A DNA stretch of 58,924 bases from Rhizobium sp. (GCA_027533385.1 JAPZUE010000057.1:1-58924), one strand, 5' to 3'; counted from the first letter of the stretch, positions 31,555-40,468 are shown. Translations and numbers: made by a program. The notes: generated by a model not told the origin, from the letters alone.

Positions 31555-32616
31555 TCAGTAGCGGATGCGATGGCAGAGCGTGGCGGGCGTGCTCAGGATA
31601 CGTGCGTAAGCGTCGGGCAGTTCAGAAAATGTCGTCTCACCGGAGATAAGGCGGTCGAGGCGAACGTCCAGAAGCAGGTCGAGCGCTTTTGCCATGCGTC
31701 GACCATAGCTCCAGCGCGCCCGGCGGGGGGATGGAATGCCGCCGACCTGGGAGCTGACGAGAGACAGACGCCGGGAATGAAAGGCACCGCCGAGCGGCAC
31801 GCTGATCTGTCGGTCGCCGTACCAGCTGGCCTCGACGATGCGCGCTTCGAGCCCGGCATGGTCGATCGCCTTTGCCAACGCCGCCCCCGACGCGGTCGCG
31901 TTCACAAGCACGTCGAATTCGCCCTCTAGTGACCCAGGTTCGGCAAACGAAATACCGAGGTCTGCGGCAAGGCTCTGGCGTGTCGGGTCCTGATCAATCA
32001 GTACCGTCTCGGTGCCGACGATGCGTGATGAGAGATAGGCAACCAGCGCTCCAACCACGCCGGCGCCGAAGACGGCGACCCGATCGCCCGGTTGAATGCC
32101 CGCATCCCAGGTGATGTTGAGCGCCGTCTCCATGTTGGCGGCGAGCACGCCTCGACGAGGGGGCAGATTTTCCGGCAGGGGGATCACCTGAGCGGCAGGC
32201 AGAACGAAACGATCCTGATGCGGATGAAGCGCGAAGACCATCTGGCCGATGAGCCCGGAGGGACCCGCTTCGACCTTGCCGACGGCGGCATAGCCGTATT
32301 TGACCGGGAAGGGAAAGGACCCTTCCATGTGAGGTCCGCGCATGCGCTCGAATTCGCTCTCGGGCACCTGCCCCCTGAAGATCAGTGCCTCCGTTCCGCG
32401 GCTGATGCCGCTATAGAGGGCCCGCACCAGCACCTCGTTTTCCGCCGGAACGGCAAGCCTTTCCTGCCGTATCCGGCAGATTTCCCGAGCTTCGAACCAA
32501 AGCGCGGAAGCGGTCTCCGCGCCGGATACGGTCTGTTCATCCCTGTCGAGCTTCAAACTGCGTGGCCCCCGCCCTAAATCTTCACTCACGATGGAACGTA
32601 TTGCGAAAGAAGGCAT
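31555..32616 (-). CDS. BchC-like medium-chain dehydrogenase
   Basis: A 353-residue medium-chain dehydrogenase/reductase. N-terminal barrel features are VLVRALYSGISRGTEALIF (64-82) and FPVKYGYAAVGKVEAGP; the Rossmann motif is VAVFGAGVVGALVAYL, followed by LIDQDPTRQSLA. The usual catalytic zinc ligands (Cys/His near GIxxxTE and GHE) are missing, as in the bacteriochlorophyllide dehydrogenase BchC and relatives. It probably oxidises or reduces a polyol or side-chain hydroxyl with NAD(P). It is the first gene of the four-gene operon and is divergent from the GTP cyclohydrolase II gene across 100 bp. The start ATG has only a weak GGAA ribosome site. Confidence 0.82.
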   Translation of the reverse strand: MPSFAIRSIVSEDLGRGPRSLKLDRDEQTVSGAETASALWFEAREICRIRQERLAVPAENEVLVRALYSGISRGTEALIFRGQVPESEFERMRGPHMEGSFPFPVKYGYAAVGKVEAGPSGLIGQMVFALHPHQDRFVLPAAQVIPLPENLPPRRGVLAANMETALNITWDAGIQPGDRVAVFGAGVVGALVAYLSSRIVGTETVLIDQDPTRQSLAADLGISFAEPGSLEGEFDVLVNATASGAALAKAIDHAGLEARIVEASWYGDRQISVPLGGAFHSRRLSLVSSQVGGIPSPRRARWSYGRRMAKALDLLLDVRLDRLISGETTFSELPDAYARILSTPATLCHRIRY

Positions 32617-32716
32617 TTTGTTCCGTGGACGTCATCAAAATAAATTTATGACAAGTCCGCAAACCATAGCCGGAACTCCGGCGTAATGGTTGCCACTGAT
32701 AGGGAGAGTACGCCTC

Positions 32717-33823
32717 ATGACAAAGTCCAGCCAGTCCGCTTTCCAGTTCTCATCCGCCGCAATCGAAGTTGAACGCGCCGTAGCCGAGCTGCGCTATGGT
32801 CGCCCCGTCGTGGTCACGCAGGGAGAACGAAAGCTCGCGGTGTTGGCGCTCGACTGTGTCGCTCCGTCGCTGTTTGATCAATTCGCCGAGGCCACCGACA
32901 ACCGCCATAACCTCCTGCTGACCGCGCCTCGGGCCGGGCGGCTTGGCATTGGTGTCGAGCGTGACGTGATTACCCCTCTTGCAGGCGTCTCCTTCGATAA
33001 TGCGTCGCGTCTCGCTTACGCACTCGGCGCCGAAAAGCCCGCGATTTGGCAGCCTGCGGATGCGCTGGCCTCCCAGTCGGCAGAACTGGCGCGCCTGGCG
33101 CTCCTGCTTCCGGCCATGGTGCTCGCCGATGTGACCCCGATCGCGGACCGCTTCGACGCATGCTGCGAAATCGCCTCGACCCGCCTGAAAGGCGCCGACA
33201 TCGCCCGTCAGCGCTTCGACAAGGTGGTGCGCACCCGCGTGCCGCTGAAGGATCTTGGAGATGCCGATTTCGTCGTCTTCCGTGGTGGATTGGCCCAGAA
33301 GGATCAGGTCGCGATCGTCGTCGGCAAGCCCGACGTGACGAAAACCGTTCCGATCCGCATTCACTCGTCCTGCATCACCGGCGACCTCTGTGGATCGCTG
33401 AAGTGCGATTGCGGTGACCAGCTGCGCAACGGTCTTACGCTTCTGAAGCAGGCCGGTGGCGGCGTGCTTCTCTATCTCGACCAGGAAGGCCGTGGCACCG
33501 GCATCGGCGCCAAGATGCGTGCCTATGGCTACCAGCATCTCGGTCTCGACACGATCGATGCCGATGCGGAACTGGGTCTTGCCGAGGATCACCGCCGCTA
33601 CGAGGCGGCCGTGGCCATGTTGCGCCATCTCGAGATCTCCAAGGTTGCGGTTTATACCAACAATCCGACGAAGATCGCAGGCCTCAAGCTCGGCGGCATT
33701 GAGGTTGAGGCGCGTGCGGCGGTCACTGGCCGCGTTACGGCGGAAAACGAGAACTATCTGCGCACCAAGACCCTGCGTGCCGGCCATATGCTGGATCTGG
33801 AAACGCTGGTCGCTGCAGAGTAA
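32717..33823 (+). CDS. ribA: GTP cyclohydrolase II with long RibB-like but degenerate N-terminal domain
   Basis: A 368-residue protein. The C-terminal 200 residues are GTP cyclohydrolase II: zinc ligands C219, C230 and C232 in HSSCITGDLCGSLKCDCG, then LLYLDQEGRGTGIGAKM, KVAVYTNNPTKIAGLKLGGIEV. The N-terminal 150 residues resemble the RibB half of RibBA (VERAVAELRYGRPVVV) but lack the RENEGDL signature, so DHBP synthase activity is unlikely. It opens GTP to the diaminopyrimidine precursor of riboflavin-like compounds. The first gene of a plus-strand unit with the phosphatidyltransferase and FkbM genes, it diverges from the PTPS-glycosyltransferase operon. It could be a second, pathway-specific copy rather than the housekeeping enzyme. 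Confidence 0.87.
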   Translation: MTKSSQSAFQFSSAAIEVERAVAELRYGRPVVVTQGERKLAVLALDCVAPSLFDQFAEATDNRHNLLLTAPRAGRLGIGVERDVITPLAGVSFDNASRLAYALGAEKPAIWQPADALASQSAELARLALLLPAMVLADVTPIADRFDACCEIASTRLKGADIARQRFDKVVRTRVPLKDLGDADFVVFRGGLAQKDQVAIVVGKPDVTKTVPIRIHSSCITGDLCGSLKCDCGDQLRNGLTLLKQAGGGVLLYLDQEGRGTGIGAKMRAYGYQHLGLDTIDADAELGLAEDHRRYEAAVAMLRHLEISKVAVYTNNPTKIAGLKLGGIEVEARAAVTGRVTAENENYLRTKTLRAGHMLDLETLVAAE

Positions 33824-33852
33824 GCTCGAAAGCGGGCAGGGAGGTAGACGCG

Positions 33853-34665
33853 ATGGCGAGCGAGCCTGAACGGCTTGGCGGCGATGATTTTGGTCGGCGT
33901 TGGTCAAATATGCCCGCCGACTGGTCGTCCCGACTGCGGCAGCGCCCCGGCCTGTTGGCCGACACGCTGTCGGGACTGTCAGGCCTCCTCGTCGGCACCT
34001 CGGTGGTGGCGCTTGTGGTCTCTTTCCAGCTGCCGCTCGGTTGGGATTTCGTTGCCTCCGTCATCCTTTCGCTCGCGTTGATGTTCGCGCTCGTTGTCTA
34101 TGCCTTGCCGGATCATCCGCATCGCAAGTTTGGCCCTGCCAATCTCGTCACGGCATTTCGCGCCTGTCTGGTCAGCCTGACCGGTGCGACGGTGCTATGG
34201 TTCGATAGCCTTGGGGCCGCAGACGTCGCACTATGGACCCTCGTCGGGGTGGTGTTGATCGCGCTGGCGCTTGACGGGGTTGATGGCTACCTCGCCCGCA
34301 CCTACGGCCATGAATCGCCCCTCGGCGCCCGCTTCGACATGGAAGTGGATGCCCTTCTGATCCTTGTCCTGTCTCTGGCTGCGGCCTTTCTGGAGAAGGC
34401 AGGTCTGTGGGTTCTGCTGATCGGCCTGATGCGCTATGGCTTCGTGGCGGCCGGCTGGCTGCTCCCGCGCCTCAACGGCGAGCTGTTTCCGTCCTTCCGG
34501 CGCAAACTGGTTTGCGTCTTGCAGATTTCAGCACTCTGCCTGATCATCATTCCCTTTGTCACCCCGCCCTATTCGACGCTGATCGCCGCCGTGGCGCTTC
34601 TGGCACTGGTCTACTCCTTCACGGTGGACGTCATGTATCTCCTGCGCCAGCCGGTCTCGCCATGA
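33853..34665 (+). CDS. CDP-alcohol phosphatidyltransferase family membrane enzyme
   Basis: A 270-residue inner-membrane protein with about six helices and a perfect family motif: DG-x2-AR-x8-G-x3-D-x3-D starting at D144 (DGYLAR, then G158, D162, D166). These enzymes join a CDP-activated alcohol to another alcohol with release of CMP, as in phospholipid or inositol-phosphate synthesis. The roughly 30-residue hydrophilic N-terminus is an extension of unknown role. It begins 29 bases after ribA behind GGGAGG and overlaps the FkbM start by 4 bases. Whether it makes an ordinary phospholipid or attaches the cluster product to a lipid cannot be told from sequence. Confidence 0.9.
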   Translation: MASEPERLGGDDFGRRWSNMPADWSSRLRQRPGLLADTLSGLSGLLVGTSVVALVVSFQLPLGWDFVASVILSLALMFALVVYALPDHPHRKFGPANLVTAFRACLVSLTGATVLWFDSLGAADVALWTLVGVVLIALALDGVDGYLARTYGHESPLGARFDMEVDALLILVLSLAAAFLEKAGLWVLLIGLMRYGFVAAGWLLPRLNGELFPSFRRKLVCVLQISALCLIIIPFVTPPYSTLIAAVALLALVYSFTVDVMYLLRQPVSP

Positions 34666-35420
34666 GTGGTTTTGCAGAACGCCTCTCCACGTCCTTCGGT
34701 CTCGCCCGATCGCTTGTTGTCTATTATGGGCAGCCATGGCGGCGCACCGCGTTGCGGCGCTTCTATGCTTCGATCGTCAAGCCCGGCGATCTGGTCTTCG
34801 ACATCGGTGCCCATGTCGGCAGCCGAAGCCGCACCCTGCTCGATCTCGGCGCCGACGTCGTCGCCGTCGAGCCGCAGCCGGCCTTTGCGGATTTCATCGA
34901 GAGCCGGTTTCTGGATCGTTTGAAAGGTTTCGAACGGGTCGCCGTTGGACGCTCGGCGGGTGAAATCGACCTTCTGATCTCGAGCCGTCACCCGACGGTG
35001 ACCAGCATTTCGAGCCGCTTCGTCGAGACGGTCAAACAAAGCAAGGGCTTCTCGCAGGTGGTCTGGGACCGCAAGGTGACGGTGCGCATGGTGACGCTGG
35101 ACCATCTGATCTCGAAATACGGCATGCCGACCTTTTGCAAGATCGATGTCGAGGGCGCGGAGGCGGAAATTCTCTACGGCCTCAGCAAGCCCATCCCGCT
35201 GGTAGCCTTCGAATACATCCCCGCCATGCCGTCGGTCGCGTCCAATGCGATCGACCGGCTGATGGGACTTGGTGGTTACCGCTTCAATCGCGTCGTGGGC
35301 GAACAGCATCGCTTCGTCTGGGACCGCTGGAAATCTGCGGACGAACTCCTGGTCGAGCTCTCCCAAATGCCGGCCGATGCCCAATCCGGCGATGTCTATG
35401 CCCGGATCGAGGTGCAATGA
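34662..35420 (+). CDS. FkbM-family methyltransferase
   Basis: A 252-residue SAM-dependent methyltransferase of the FkbM family. Motif I is LVFDIGAHVGSRSRTLLDLGA (43-63), followed by VVAVEPQPAFADFIE with the SAM-binding Glu, VRMVTLDHLISKYGMPTFCKIDVEGAEAEILYGL, the family hallmark, and FEYIP. FkbM enzymes O-methylate sugars and polyketides. I chose the ATG at 34662, which overlaps the preceding stop (ATGA); the longer open frame upstream is inside the phosphatidyltransferase gene. It ends 8 bases before the convergent flippase-like gene. This is the second methyltransferase of the cluster. Confidence 0.9.
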   Translation: MSGFAERLSTSFGLARSLVVYYGQPWRRTALRRFYASIVKPGDLVFDIGAHVGSRSRTLLDLGADVVAVEPQPAFADFIESRFLDRLKGFERVAVGRSAGEIDLLISSRHPTVTSISSRFVETVKQSKGFSQVVWDRKVTVRMVTLDHLISKYGMPTFCKIDVEGAEAEILYGLSKPIPLVAFEYIPAMPSVASNAIDRLMGLGGYRFNRVVGEQHRFVWDRWKSADELLVELSQMPADAQSGDVYARIEVQ

Positions 35421-35428
35421 TCGCGGGG

Positions 35429-36346
35429 TCAGGCGCGGCGTGGCCTGCCACGGATCGCCTCGCGCGAGATCAGGGCGAGACCCGGCAGCGCACCCGCCAG
35501 CGACATGCCGCCATAGACGAGACTGGCGGCAAGCCCCTCGGTAGACGTCGCCCCGATCAGTGGCCAGAGCGCCATCGCTGCCGCTTCTCGGGTGCCCCAA
35601 CCACCGAGACCGGCCGGGATCAGCATCGCGACCAGGCAGAGCGGAATGATGGTCAGCCCCGCGATCCAGGGCAGGGGCGTACCCACCGCATGGCTCGCGA
35701 CGAAGAAGGTGGCGACATAGCTTGCGACGATCAGCAGGCTCATCCCCGCCTGGGTGAAAGCTGCACCACGCTCGATAAATGCCTTGGCAACATCCTGTTT
35801 GAAGCCGCCAAACCAGGAGCGACGTCTGGAAGCGAGCAAGCCTCCAGCGACCACGACCGCGAGAACGACCGCCCCTATGGCGATCTGCAGAGCCAGACGT
35901 CCTGCGTCCTCACCGCCCAGCACGAAGGGCCAGGCAAACAGCCCGAGGATGGCGAGCAGGAAGAAAGCCATCTGGCCCGAGAGCCGCTCGAACACGACAG
36001 CCTTGGCCGGCCCTTTCCAGCCGCCCTTTCCGGCGTTGCGCATGCGCATCGCGCGGATCGCATCACCGGCCATGCCACCGGGCAGGCTCTGGTTCAGGAA
36101 ACTGGCCACGTAATACTCCGCAACCGCGACGGAGGGCGAAAACGGCTCGCCGAGCCGCACCGCAGTGAACCGCCAGCGCAGCGCCGAGACAACGATCTGC
36201 ACCTGAACCAAGAGCAGGCCGGCGATCACATGACCGACCGAAACCTGCGAAAATGCCGATCCGAGTGCGTCGAAATCCGTCCTGGACAAAAGAAGCGCCA
36301 GAAGACCGATCAGCGCGAGGGGAGCGATGAGGCGAAGAATGGGCAA
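35429..36346 (-). CDS. LPG-synthase transmembrane-like (UPF0104/flippase-like) membrane protein
   Basis: A 305-residue polytopic membrane protein with about eight hydrophobic segments and the LPG_synthase_TM pattern: LLVQVQIVVSALRWRFTAVRLG (46-67), YYVASFLNQSLPGGMAGDAIRAMRM (78-102), VVFERLSGQMAFF and, late, IPAGLGGWGTREAAAM. The catalytic GNAT-like domain of MprF is absent; only the flippase/membrane part is present. In rhizobia such proteins often accompany lipid or hopanoid glycosylation genes. It is convergent with the FkbM gene and divergent from the phosphoglycerol-transferase-like gene, suggesting a shared envelope function. A lipid-product flippase is a reasonable guess, not proven. 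Confidence 0.85.
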   Translation of the reverse strand: MPILRLIAPLALIGLLALLLSRTDFDALGSAFSQVSVGHVIAGLLLVQVQIVVSALRWRFTAVRLGEPFSPSVAVAEYYVASFLNQSLPGGMAGDAIRAMRMRNAGKGGWKGPAKAVVFERLSGQMAFFLLAILGLFAWPFVLGGEDAGRLALQIAIGAVVLAVVVAGGLLASRRRSWFGGFKQDVAKAFIERGAAFTQAGMSLLIVASYVATFFVASHAVGTPLPWIAGLTIIPLCLVAMLIPAGLGGWGTREAAAMALWPLIGATSTEGLAASLVYGGMSLAGALPGLALISREAIRGRPRRA

Positions 36347-36476
36347 GCGGCGGGACTTCCAATCAGGATGGACACAGGTTTGCAGATCAATACGCAGAAA
36401 TCGCGTCTCCAGACTTGGATGAGTCTACAACCTTTCGCATGCGACGGACATGGATTTGCAGAACAGGGGCGATCAT

Positions 36477-38081
36477 ATGGAGCGTAAAGCAGGCATTCTG
36501 CGGCCCTGGACGGGTGCGCTGATCGTCACCCTGGTCGCCTGGTTCGCCTTCACACTGCCGGATCATCCTGATGCCATCGGCGTCTCGGCCTTTGCCCGGC
36601 TGCCGCTCGAATGGCCCCTGTTGATGCTTGTCTTGCTGGTCGTGCCCAACGCCTTGAGAAGGCCCGTCGGTCTCCTATCCGCTTTGCTGCTGCTGCTGAT
36701 CCTCTTCCTGAAGCTCGCCGATATCGGCACGCAGGCCGCCTTCCAGCGACCGTTCAATCCCTATCTCGATGTGAAGATGCTGGCCGATGGCTGGAACCTG
36801 ATGTCGGGCACCATTGGAACGCTTGCTGCAATGGCCGGTATCGTCGTGGTCCTGCTTGGGCTGTTCCTGGTACTCTTCCTGTTTCTCAAGGCAGCCCGCT
36901 GGCTCGCGGACACCCCGCGCCCGGGCCGCTCCTGGCTGGTGCTCGGACTGACAGTTCTGACGGTTGTTGGCGGCCTGGCCGTTCTTTTCGGCACGCCGCG
37001 CGTCGAGGCGAGCATGCCGTCCTATCTCAGCAACAGACTGGCGCTCGTCATCCGCTCCGTCGAGGACATGCACGTTTTTGAGGCCGATCTGGCAAAGGGG
37101 GAAGGCCCCCGCAGCGGAGCCGGGCTGTTCAGCCGGCTCGAAAACAAGGATTTCGTCCTGATATTCGTCGAATCCTACGGTCGCTCGGCGATAGAGGATC
37201 CACGCTACGCGGCGACGACGCTGCCCCGCCTCAAGCGTGTCGAGGCAGAGATAGCGGGGACGGGGCTAGCCTCGGCGAGTGCCTGGGTGACCTCGCCGAC
37301 GGTGGGCGGATTGAGCTGGCTTGCCCATGGCACCCTCCTGTCCGGTCTCTGGATCGACAGCCAGGCGCGCTACGACCGGCTGATGATCAGCAGCCAGCCG
37401 AGCCTCAACCGCCTCTTTGCCGAGGCCGGATGGAAAAGCATCGCGGCTATGCCGGCGATTACCATGGATTGGCCGGAAAGCGCCTATTACGGATACGATC
37501 AGGTTCTTGCGGCTGCCGATCTGGATTATCGCGGCAAGCCGTTCAACTGGGTGACCATGCCGGACCAGTATACGCTCGCGGCCTTCGAACGGTTGGGCCG
37601 GACGCCGGCTCGCTCCGCAGGTGAGAGGGTGATGGCGGAGGTCGCACTGATCTCAAGCCATGCCCCCTGGACGCCTGTCGCGCGGCTTGTCGACTGGGAT
37701 GCCGTCGGCGATGGATCGATCTTCAACGCCCAGGCGGAAAGCGGTGATCCTCCCTCTGTGGTCTGGGCCGATCCGGAGCGTGTGCGCCGCCAATACATCC
37801 AGACAGTCGACTACGCGCTGGAAACCCTCGGCAGCTACATGGCCCGTTTCGGCAAGGACACGGTTTTTGTCATTCTCGGTGACCACCAGCCGGCCGCCAT
37901 CATCACCGGGCCGAATGCATCCCGCGCCGTTCCGATCCATGTCGTCTCCGCAGACAGGGAACTTGTCGCGCGTTTCGAGCGCGAGGGCTTCCTGTCGGGC
38001 ATGGTGCCCGCCGGGCAGACCCGCGAATGGCCGATGGACGGTATGCGCCAGGTCCTGATCGATCTCTTCAGCGCGCGGTAA
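36477..38081 (+). CDS. Sulfatase-fold phosphoglycerol transferase-like membrane enzyme
   Basis: A 534-residue protein with four to five N-terminal membrane helices (to about residue 165) and a C-terminal alkaline-phosphatase-superfamily domain. Motifs include FVLIFVESYGRSA (metal-binding Glu), the nucleophile region TSPTVGGLSWLAHGTLLSG and VFVILGDHQPAAII with the metal-binding Asp-His pair. LTA synthase, OpgB and EptA-like enzymes share this layout and move phosphoglycerol or phosphoethanolamine onto glycans or lipids in the periplasm. I chose the ATG at 36477, which has AGGGG upstream; an in-frame ATG at 36450 adds nine residues. It is divergent from the flippase-like gene. Confidence 0.85.
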   Translation: MERKAGILRPWTGALIVTLVAWFAFTLPDHPDAIGVSAFARLPLEWPLLMLVLLVVPNALRRPVGLLSALLLLLILFLKLADIGTQAAFQRPFNPYLDVKMLADGWNLMSGTIGTLAAMAGIVVVLLGLFLVLFLFLKAARWLADTPRPGRSWLVLGLTVLTVVGGLAVLFGTPRVEASMPSYLSNRLALVIRSVEDMHVFEADLAKGEGPRSGAGLFSRLENKDFVLIFVESYGRSAIEDPRYAATTLPRLKRVEAEIAGTGLASASAWVTSPTVGGLSWLAHGTLLSGLWIDSQARYDRLMISSQPSLNRLFAEAGWKSIAAMPAITMDWPESAYYGYDQVLAAADLDYRGKPFNWVTMPDQYTLAAFERLGRTPARSAGERVMAEVALISSHAPWTPVARLVDWDAVGDGSIFNAQAESGDPPSVVWADPERVRRQYIQTVDYALETLGSYMARFGKDTVFVILGDHQPAAIITGPNASRAVPIHVVSADRELVARFEREGFLSGMVPAGQTREWPMDGMRQVLIDLFSAR

Positions 38082-38085
38082 GCCG

Positions 38086-39009
38086 TTACGAACGTTCCTG
38101 ACGCGATCCGAGCCGCCGCTGCTCTGCCTCGCGCCAGTTGCCCGGCGTCATGCCCGTTTGGCGGCTGAAGAAACGGGAAAAATAGGCAGGATCGGAAAAG
38201 CCGAGCCTGAAGGCGACTTCCTTGATGCTCCCCGGCGTGAAAAGTAGCTCGCGCTGCGTTTCCTCTATCAGGCGCCTGGCCACGAGCTCCTGCGTGCCGA
38301 AACCGGTCCTCGCCTTTAGGACACGATTGAGATGCGTCGGTGTGATCCCGAGCTGATCGGCATAGAACGAAGCCGGTCGATGGTTTCTGACCTCCCTGTG
38401 CAGCAGCGCGGAGAAGGCTTCCACCCGGCGGTCGTTGTCGTCGGTTGCCTCCGTCTCCGTCTGTCCTTGCGCTGCGTAACGGGCCGTCAGCACGAGCGAT
38501 GCGGCAAGCCCCGTTTCCATCAACACCGTACGGCCCGTCAGCCGCCCCTGCCATTCCTCTGCCACGCGCTGAAGATGTGCGAGGATCAGCGTCGCTTCTT
38601 GCTCCTCTGCCAAGAGCCTTGTCACGCGCGGGATGGACAGAAATTCTCCGAGCGCATTCGGCTCCCCCGGGCGCACCGGCAGTCGGCTGGCGAGGAAGGT
38701 GAAGACATAGCCGTCGATATCGGAGGAAAAGCGGAAACCATGCCCGACGCCCGGCGGTACAGTCACGATGGATACCGGTTCGAAACGAGCAATCTCCTGA
38801 TCGAAGATCGCATCCCCGGAGCCGCCGGTCACCAACAGGATCTGAAAGTAGCTTTCATGCCTGTGCAGACCGATTTCCCAGTGATGAAGCGCGCTACGCG
38901 CCGGAATCGTTTCGCAGTGCACCCAAAAACGTGATCCGGCCGGGTCCTCCTCGCCATAAAGCTCATAGGTCGGGATCAGGTTTTTCAATCTGTCTTTGCG
39001 CTTCGTCAT
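38086..39009 (-). CDS. pobR: AraC-family activator of p-hydroxybenzoate hydroxylase
   Basis: A 307-residue AraC/XylS regulator. The N-terminal cupin-like domain binds the effector (HHWEIGLHRHESYFQILLV near 41-59, VSIVTVPPGVGHGFRF), and the C-terminal double helix-turn-helix reads FYADQLGITPTHLNRVLKARTG and IKEVAFRLGFSDPAYFSRFFSRQTGMTPGNWR. It is divergent from pobA with a 102-bp gap, the standard pobR-pobA arrangement in which PobR bound to 4-hydroxybenzoate activates pobA. I chose the ATG at 39007-39009; the upstream open frame is antisense to pobA and not real. It is convergent with the phosphoglycerol-transferase-like gene. Confidence 0.92.
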   Translation of the reverse strand: MTKRKDRLKNLIPTYELYGEEDPAGSRFWVHCETIPARSALHHWEIGLHRHESYFQILLVTGGSGDAIFDQEIARFEPVSIVTVPPGVGHGFRFSSDIDGYVFTFLASRLPVRPGEPNALGEFLSIPRVTRLLAEEQEATLILAHLQRVAEEWQGRLTGRTVLMETGLAASLVLTARYAAQGQTETEATDDNDRRVEAFSALLHREVRNHRPASFYADQLGITPTHLNRVLKARTGFGTQELVARRLIEETQRELLFTPGSIKEVAFRLGFSDPAYFSRFFSRQTGMTPGNWREAEQRRLGSRQERS

Positions 39010-39111
39010 GTTCGATTTGTGCAACAAAAGACGCGATACGTCCATTGTTGAGAGCGCCCAACGCCGCCAGATTTGCCCAAAGACAAGTTGGATGTGTCGC
39101 GGGAGGAAAGC

Positions 39112-40284
39112 ATGCGGACCAAGGTCGTCATCATCGGATCGGGCCCGTCTGGCCTGTTGCTCGGTCAACTTCTCACCAATGCCGGTATCGACAACATCAT
39201 CGTCGATCGCGTCGGCAAGGACCACATCCTCGCCCGTGTCCGCGCCGGTGTCCTCGAAGAAGGCACGGTTGGCCTTGTTGATCGCGCCGGGGTCGGAGAG
39301 CGCCTGCATCGCGAGGGGCTGCCCCATAATGGTTTTGCACTCGCCTTCGATGGCCGCGAGCATCGCATCGATCTCTTCGATCTCACCGGTGGAAAGCGGG
39401 TGATGGTCTATGGTCAGACGGAGCTGACGCGCGATCTGATCGAGCGGCGCGAGCGCGACGGCGGCGTTACGATCTATGACGCGGTCAATGTCGTGCCCTC
39501 CGGTTTTGAAGGCGAGCATCCCTTTGTCATCTTCGAGAAGGATGGGGTGAGCCAGCGGATCGACTGTGACTTCATCGCCGGTTGTGACGGCTTCCATGGC
39601 GCAAGCCGCAAGGCGGTTCCGGAAGGCGCGATCAAGACCTTCGAGAAGATCTATCCCTTTGGCTGGCTCGGCATTCTCGCCGACGTTCCGCCGGTTGATC
39701 ACGAACTGATCTACGCCAACCATCCGCGAGGCTTTGCACTGTGCTCGATGCGCTCGGAGACGAGAAGCCGTTACTACGTGCAGTGCGCGCTGGATGACAA
39801 GGTCGAGATGTGGTCGGATGATAGGTTCTGGGATGAGATCCGCCGTCGTCTCCCGGCCCATCACGCCGAGGCCATGGTCACAGGCCCGAGCTTTGAAAAA
39901 TCCATTGCGCCGCTGCGCTCCTTCGTTGCCGAGCCGATGCGCTTCGGCAGGCTGTTCCTGGTCGGTGATGCAGCCCATATCGTGCCGCCGACAGGTGCCA
40001 AGGGCCTCAATCTGGCGGCGTCCGATGTGCACTACCTCATCTCCGGACTGCTGGAGCATTACGGAGAGAAATCCAACGCCGGTCTGGACGCCTATTCCGA
40101 GCGCGCCTTGAAACGTGTCTGGAAGGCGGTTCGCTTCTCCTGGTCGATGACCACGCTGTTGCATCGCTTCCCCGACACGGGAGACTTCGGCCAGAAGATC
40201 CAGGAAGCGGAACTCGACTATCTCACCCATTCCCGAGCCGCATCCACTGCCATGGCCGAGAACTATGTCGGCTTGCCCTACTGA
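39112..40284 (+). CDS. pobA: 4-hydroxybenzoate 3-monooxygenase
   Basis: A 390-residue FAD monooxygenase that converts 4-hydroxybenzoate to protocatechuate with NADPH and oxygen. It has the dinucleotide motif VIIGSGPSGLLLG (5-17), the NAD(P)H/FAD motif CDFIAGCDGFHGASR, and the second FAD motif FLVGDAAHIVPPTGAKGLNLAASD. The length is that of classical PobA. I chose the ATG at 39112, preceded by GGGAGGAAAG. It lies downstream in metabolism from the coumarate branch of fcs-ech-vdh. The protocatechuate ring-cleavage (pca) genes are not in the window. Confidence 0.95.
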   Translation: MRTKVVIIGSGPSGLLLGQLLTNAGIDNIIVDRVGKDHILARVRAGVLEEGTVGLVDRAGVGERLHREGLPHNGFALAFDGREHRIDLFDLTGGKRVMVYGQTELTRDLIERRERDGGVTIYDAVNVVPSGFEGEHPFVIFEKDGVSQRIDCDFIAGCDGFHGASRKAVPEGAIKTFEKIYPFGWLGILADVPPVDHELIYANHPRGFALCSMRSETRSRYYVQCALDDKVEMWSDDRFWDEIRRRLPAHHAEAMVTGPSFEKSIAPLRSFVAEPMRFGRLFLVGDAAHIVPPTGAKGLNLAASDVHYLISGLLEHYGEKSNAGLDAYSERALKRVWKAVRFSWSMTTLLHRFPDTGDFGQKIQEAELDYLTHSRAASTAMAENYVGLPY

Positions 40285-40300
40285 CTCGACAGGTTGGGTC

Positions 40301-40328
40301 TTGTGAAAAAATATTTGTTTGCTAGACT
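40301..40328 (+). promoter_or_regulatory. Candidate sigma-70 promoter before vdh
   Basis: TTGTGA (40301-40306), 16-base spacer, TAGACT (40323-40328) in a short AT-rich island within the 184-bp gap between pobA and vdh. It implies that vdh has its own promoter with a leader of about 135 bases. No operator like the one at fcs was seen. Confidence 0.5.
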
Positions 40329-40468
40329 TACAAAATATGGGGTGACGGAGGCGTATCCCATGACCAGATCGGCCTGCCGACGGATCCTCAGAGACCGGAG
40401 CAGGGCAACAGGCGGAGCACCGCGCGGGATCTGAAGTCGAACGCGAACATTGTGGAGGAGACTAACCC

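Noticed and set aside
32631..32652. GTCAT...ATGAC inverted repeat in the divergent promoter of the pterin-like cluster
   Set aside because: Only 5-bp arms with a 12-base AT-rich spacer; too weak to list as an operator, though the site is a sensible place for one.
39010..40230. N-terminal extension of pobR across pobA
   Set aside because: It is antisense to pobA, and AraC homology begins at the ATG at 39009.
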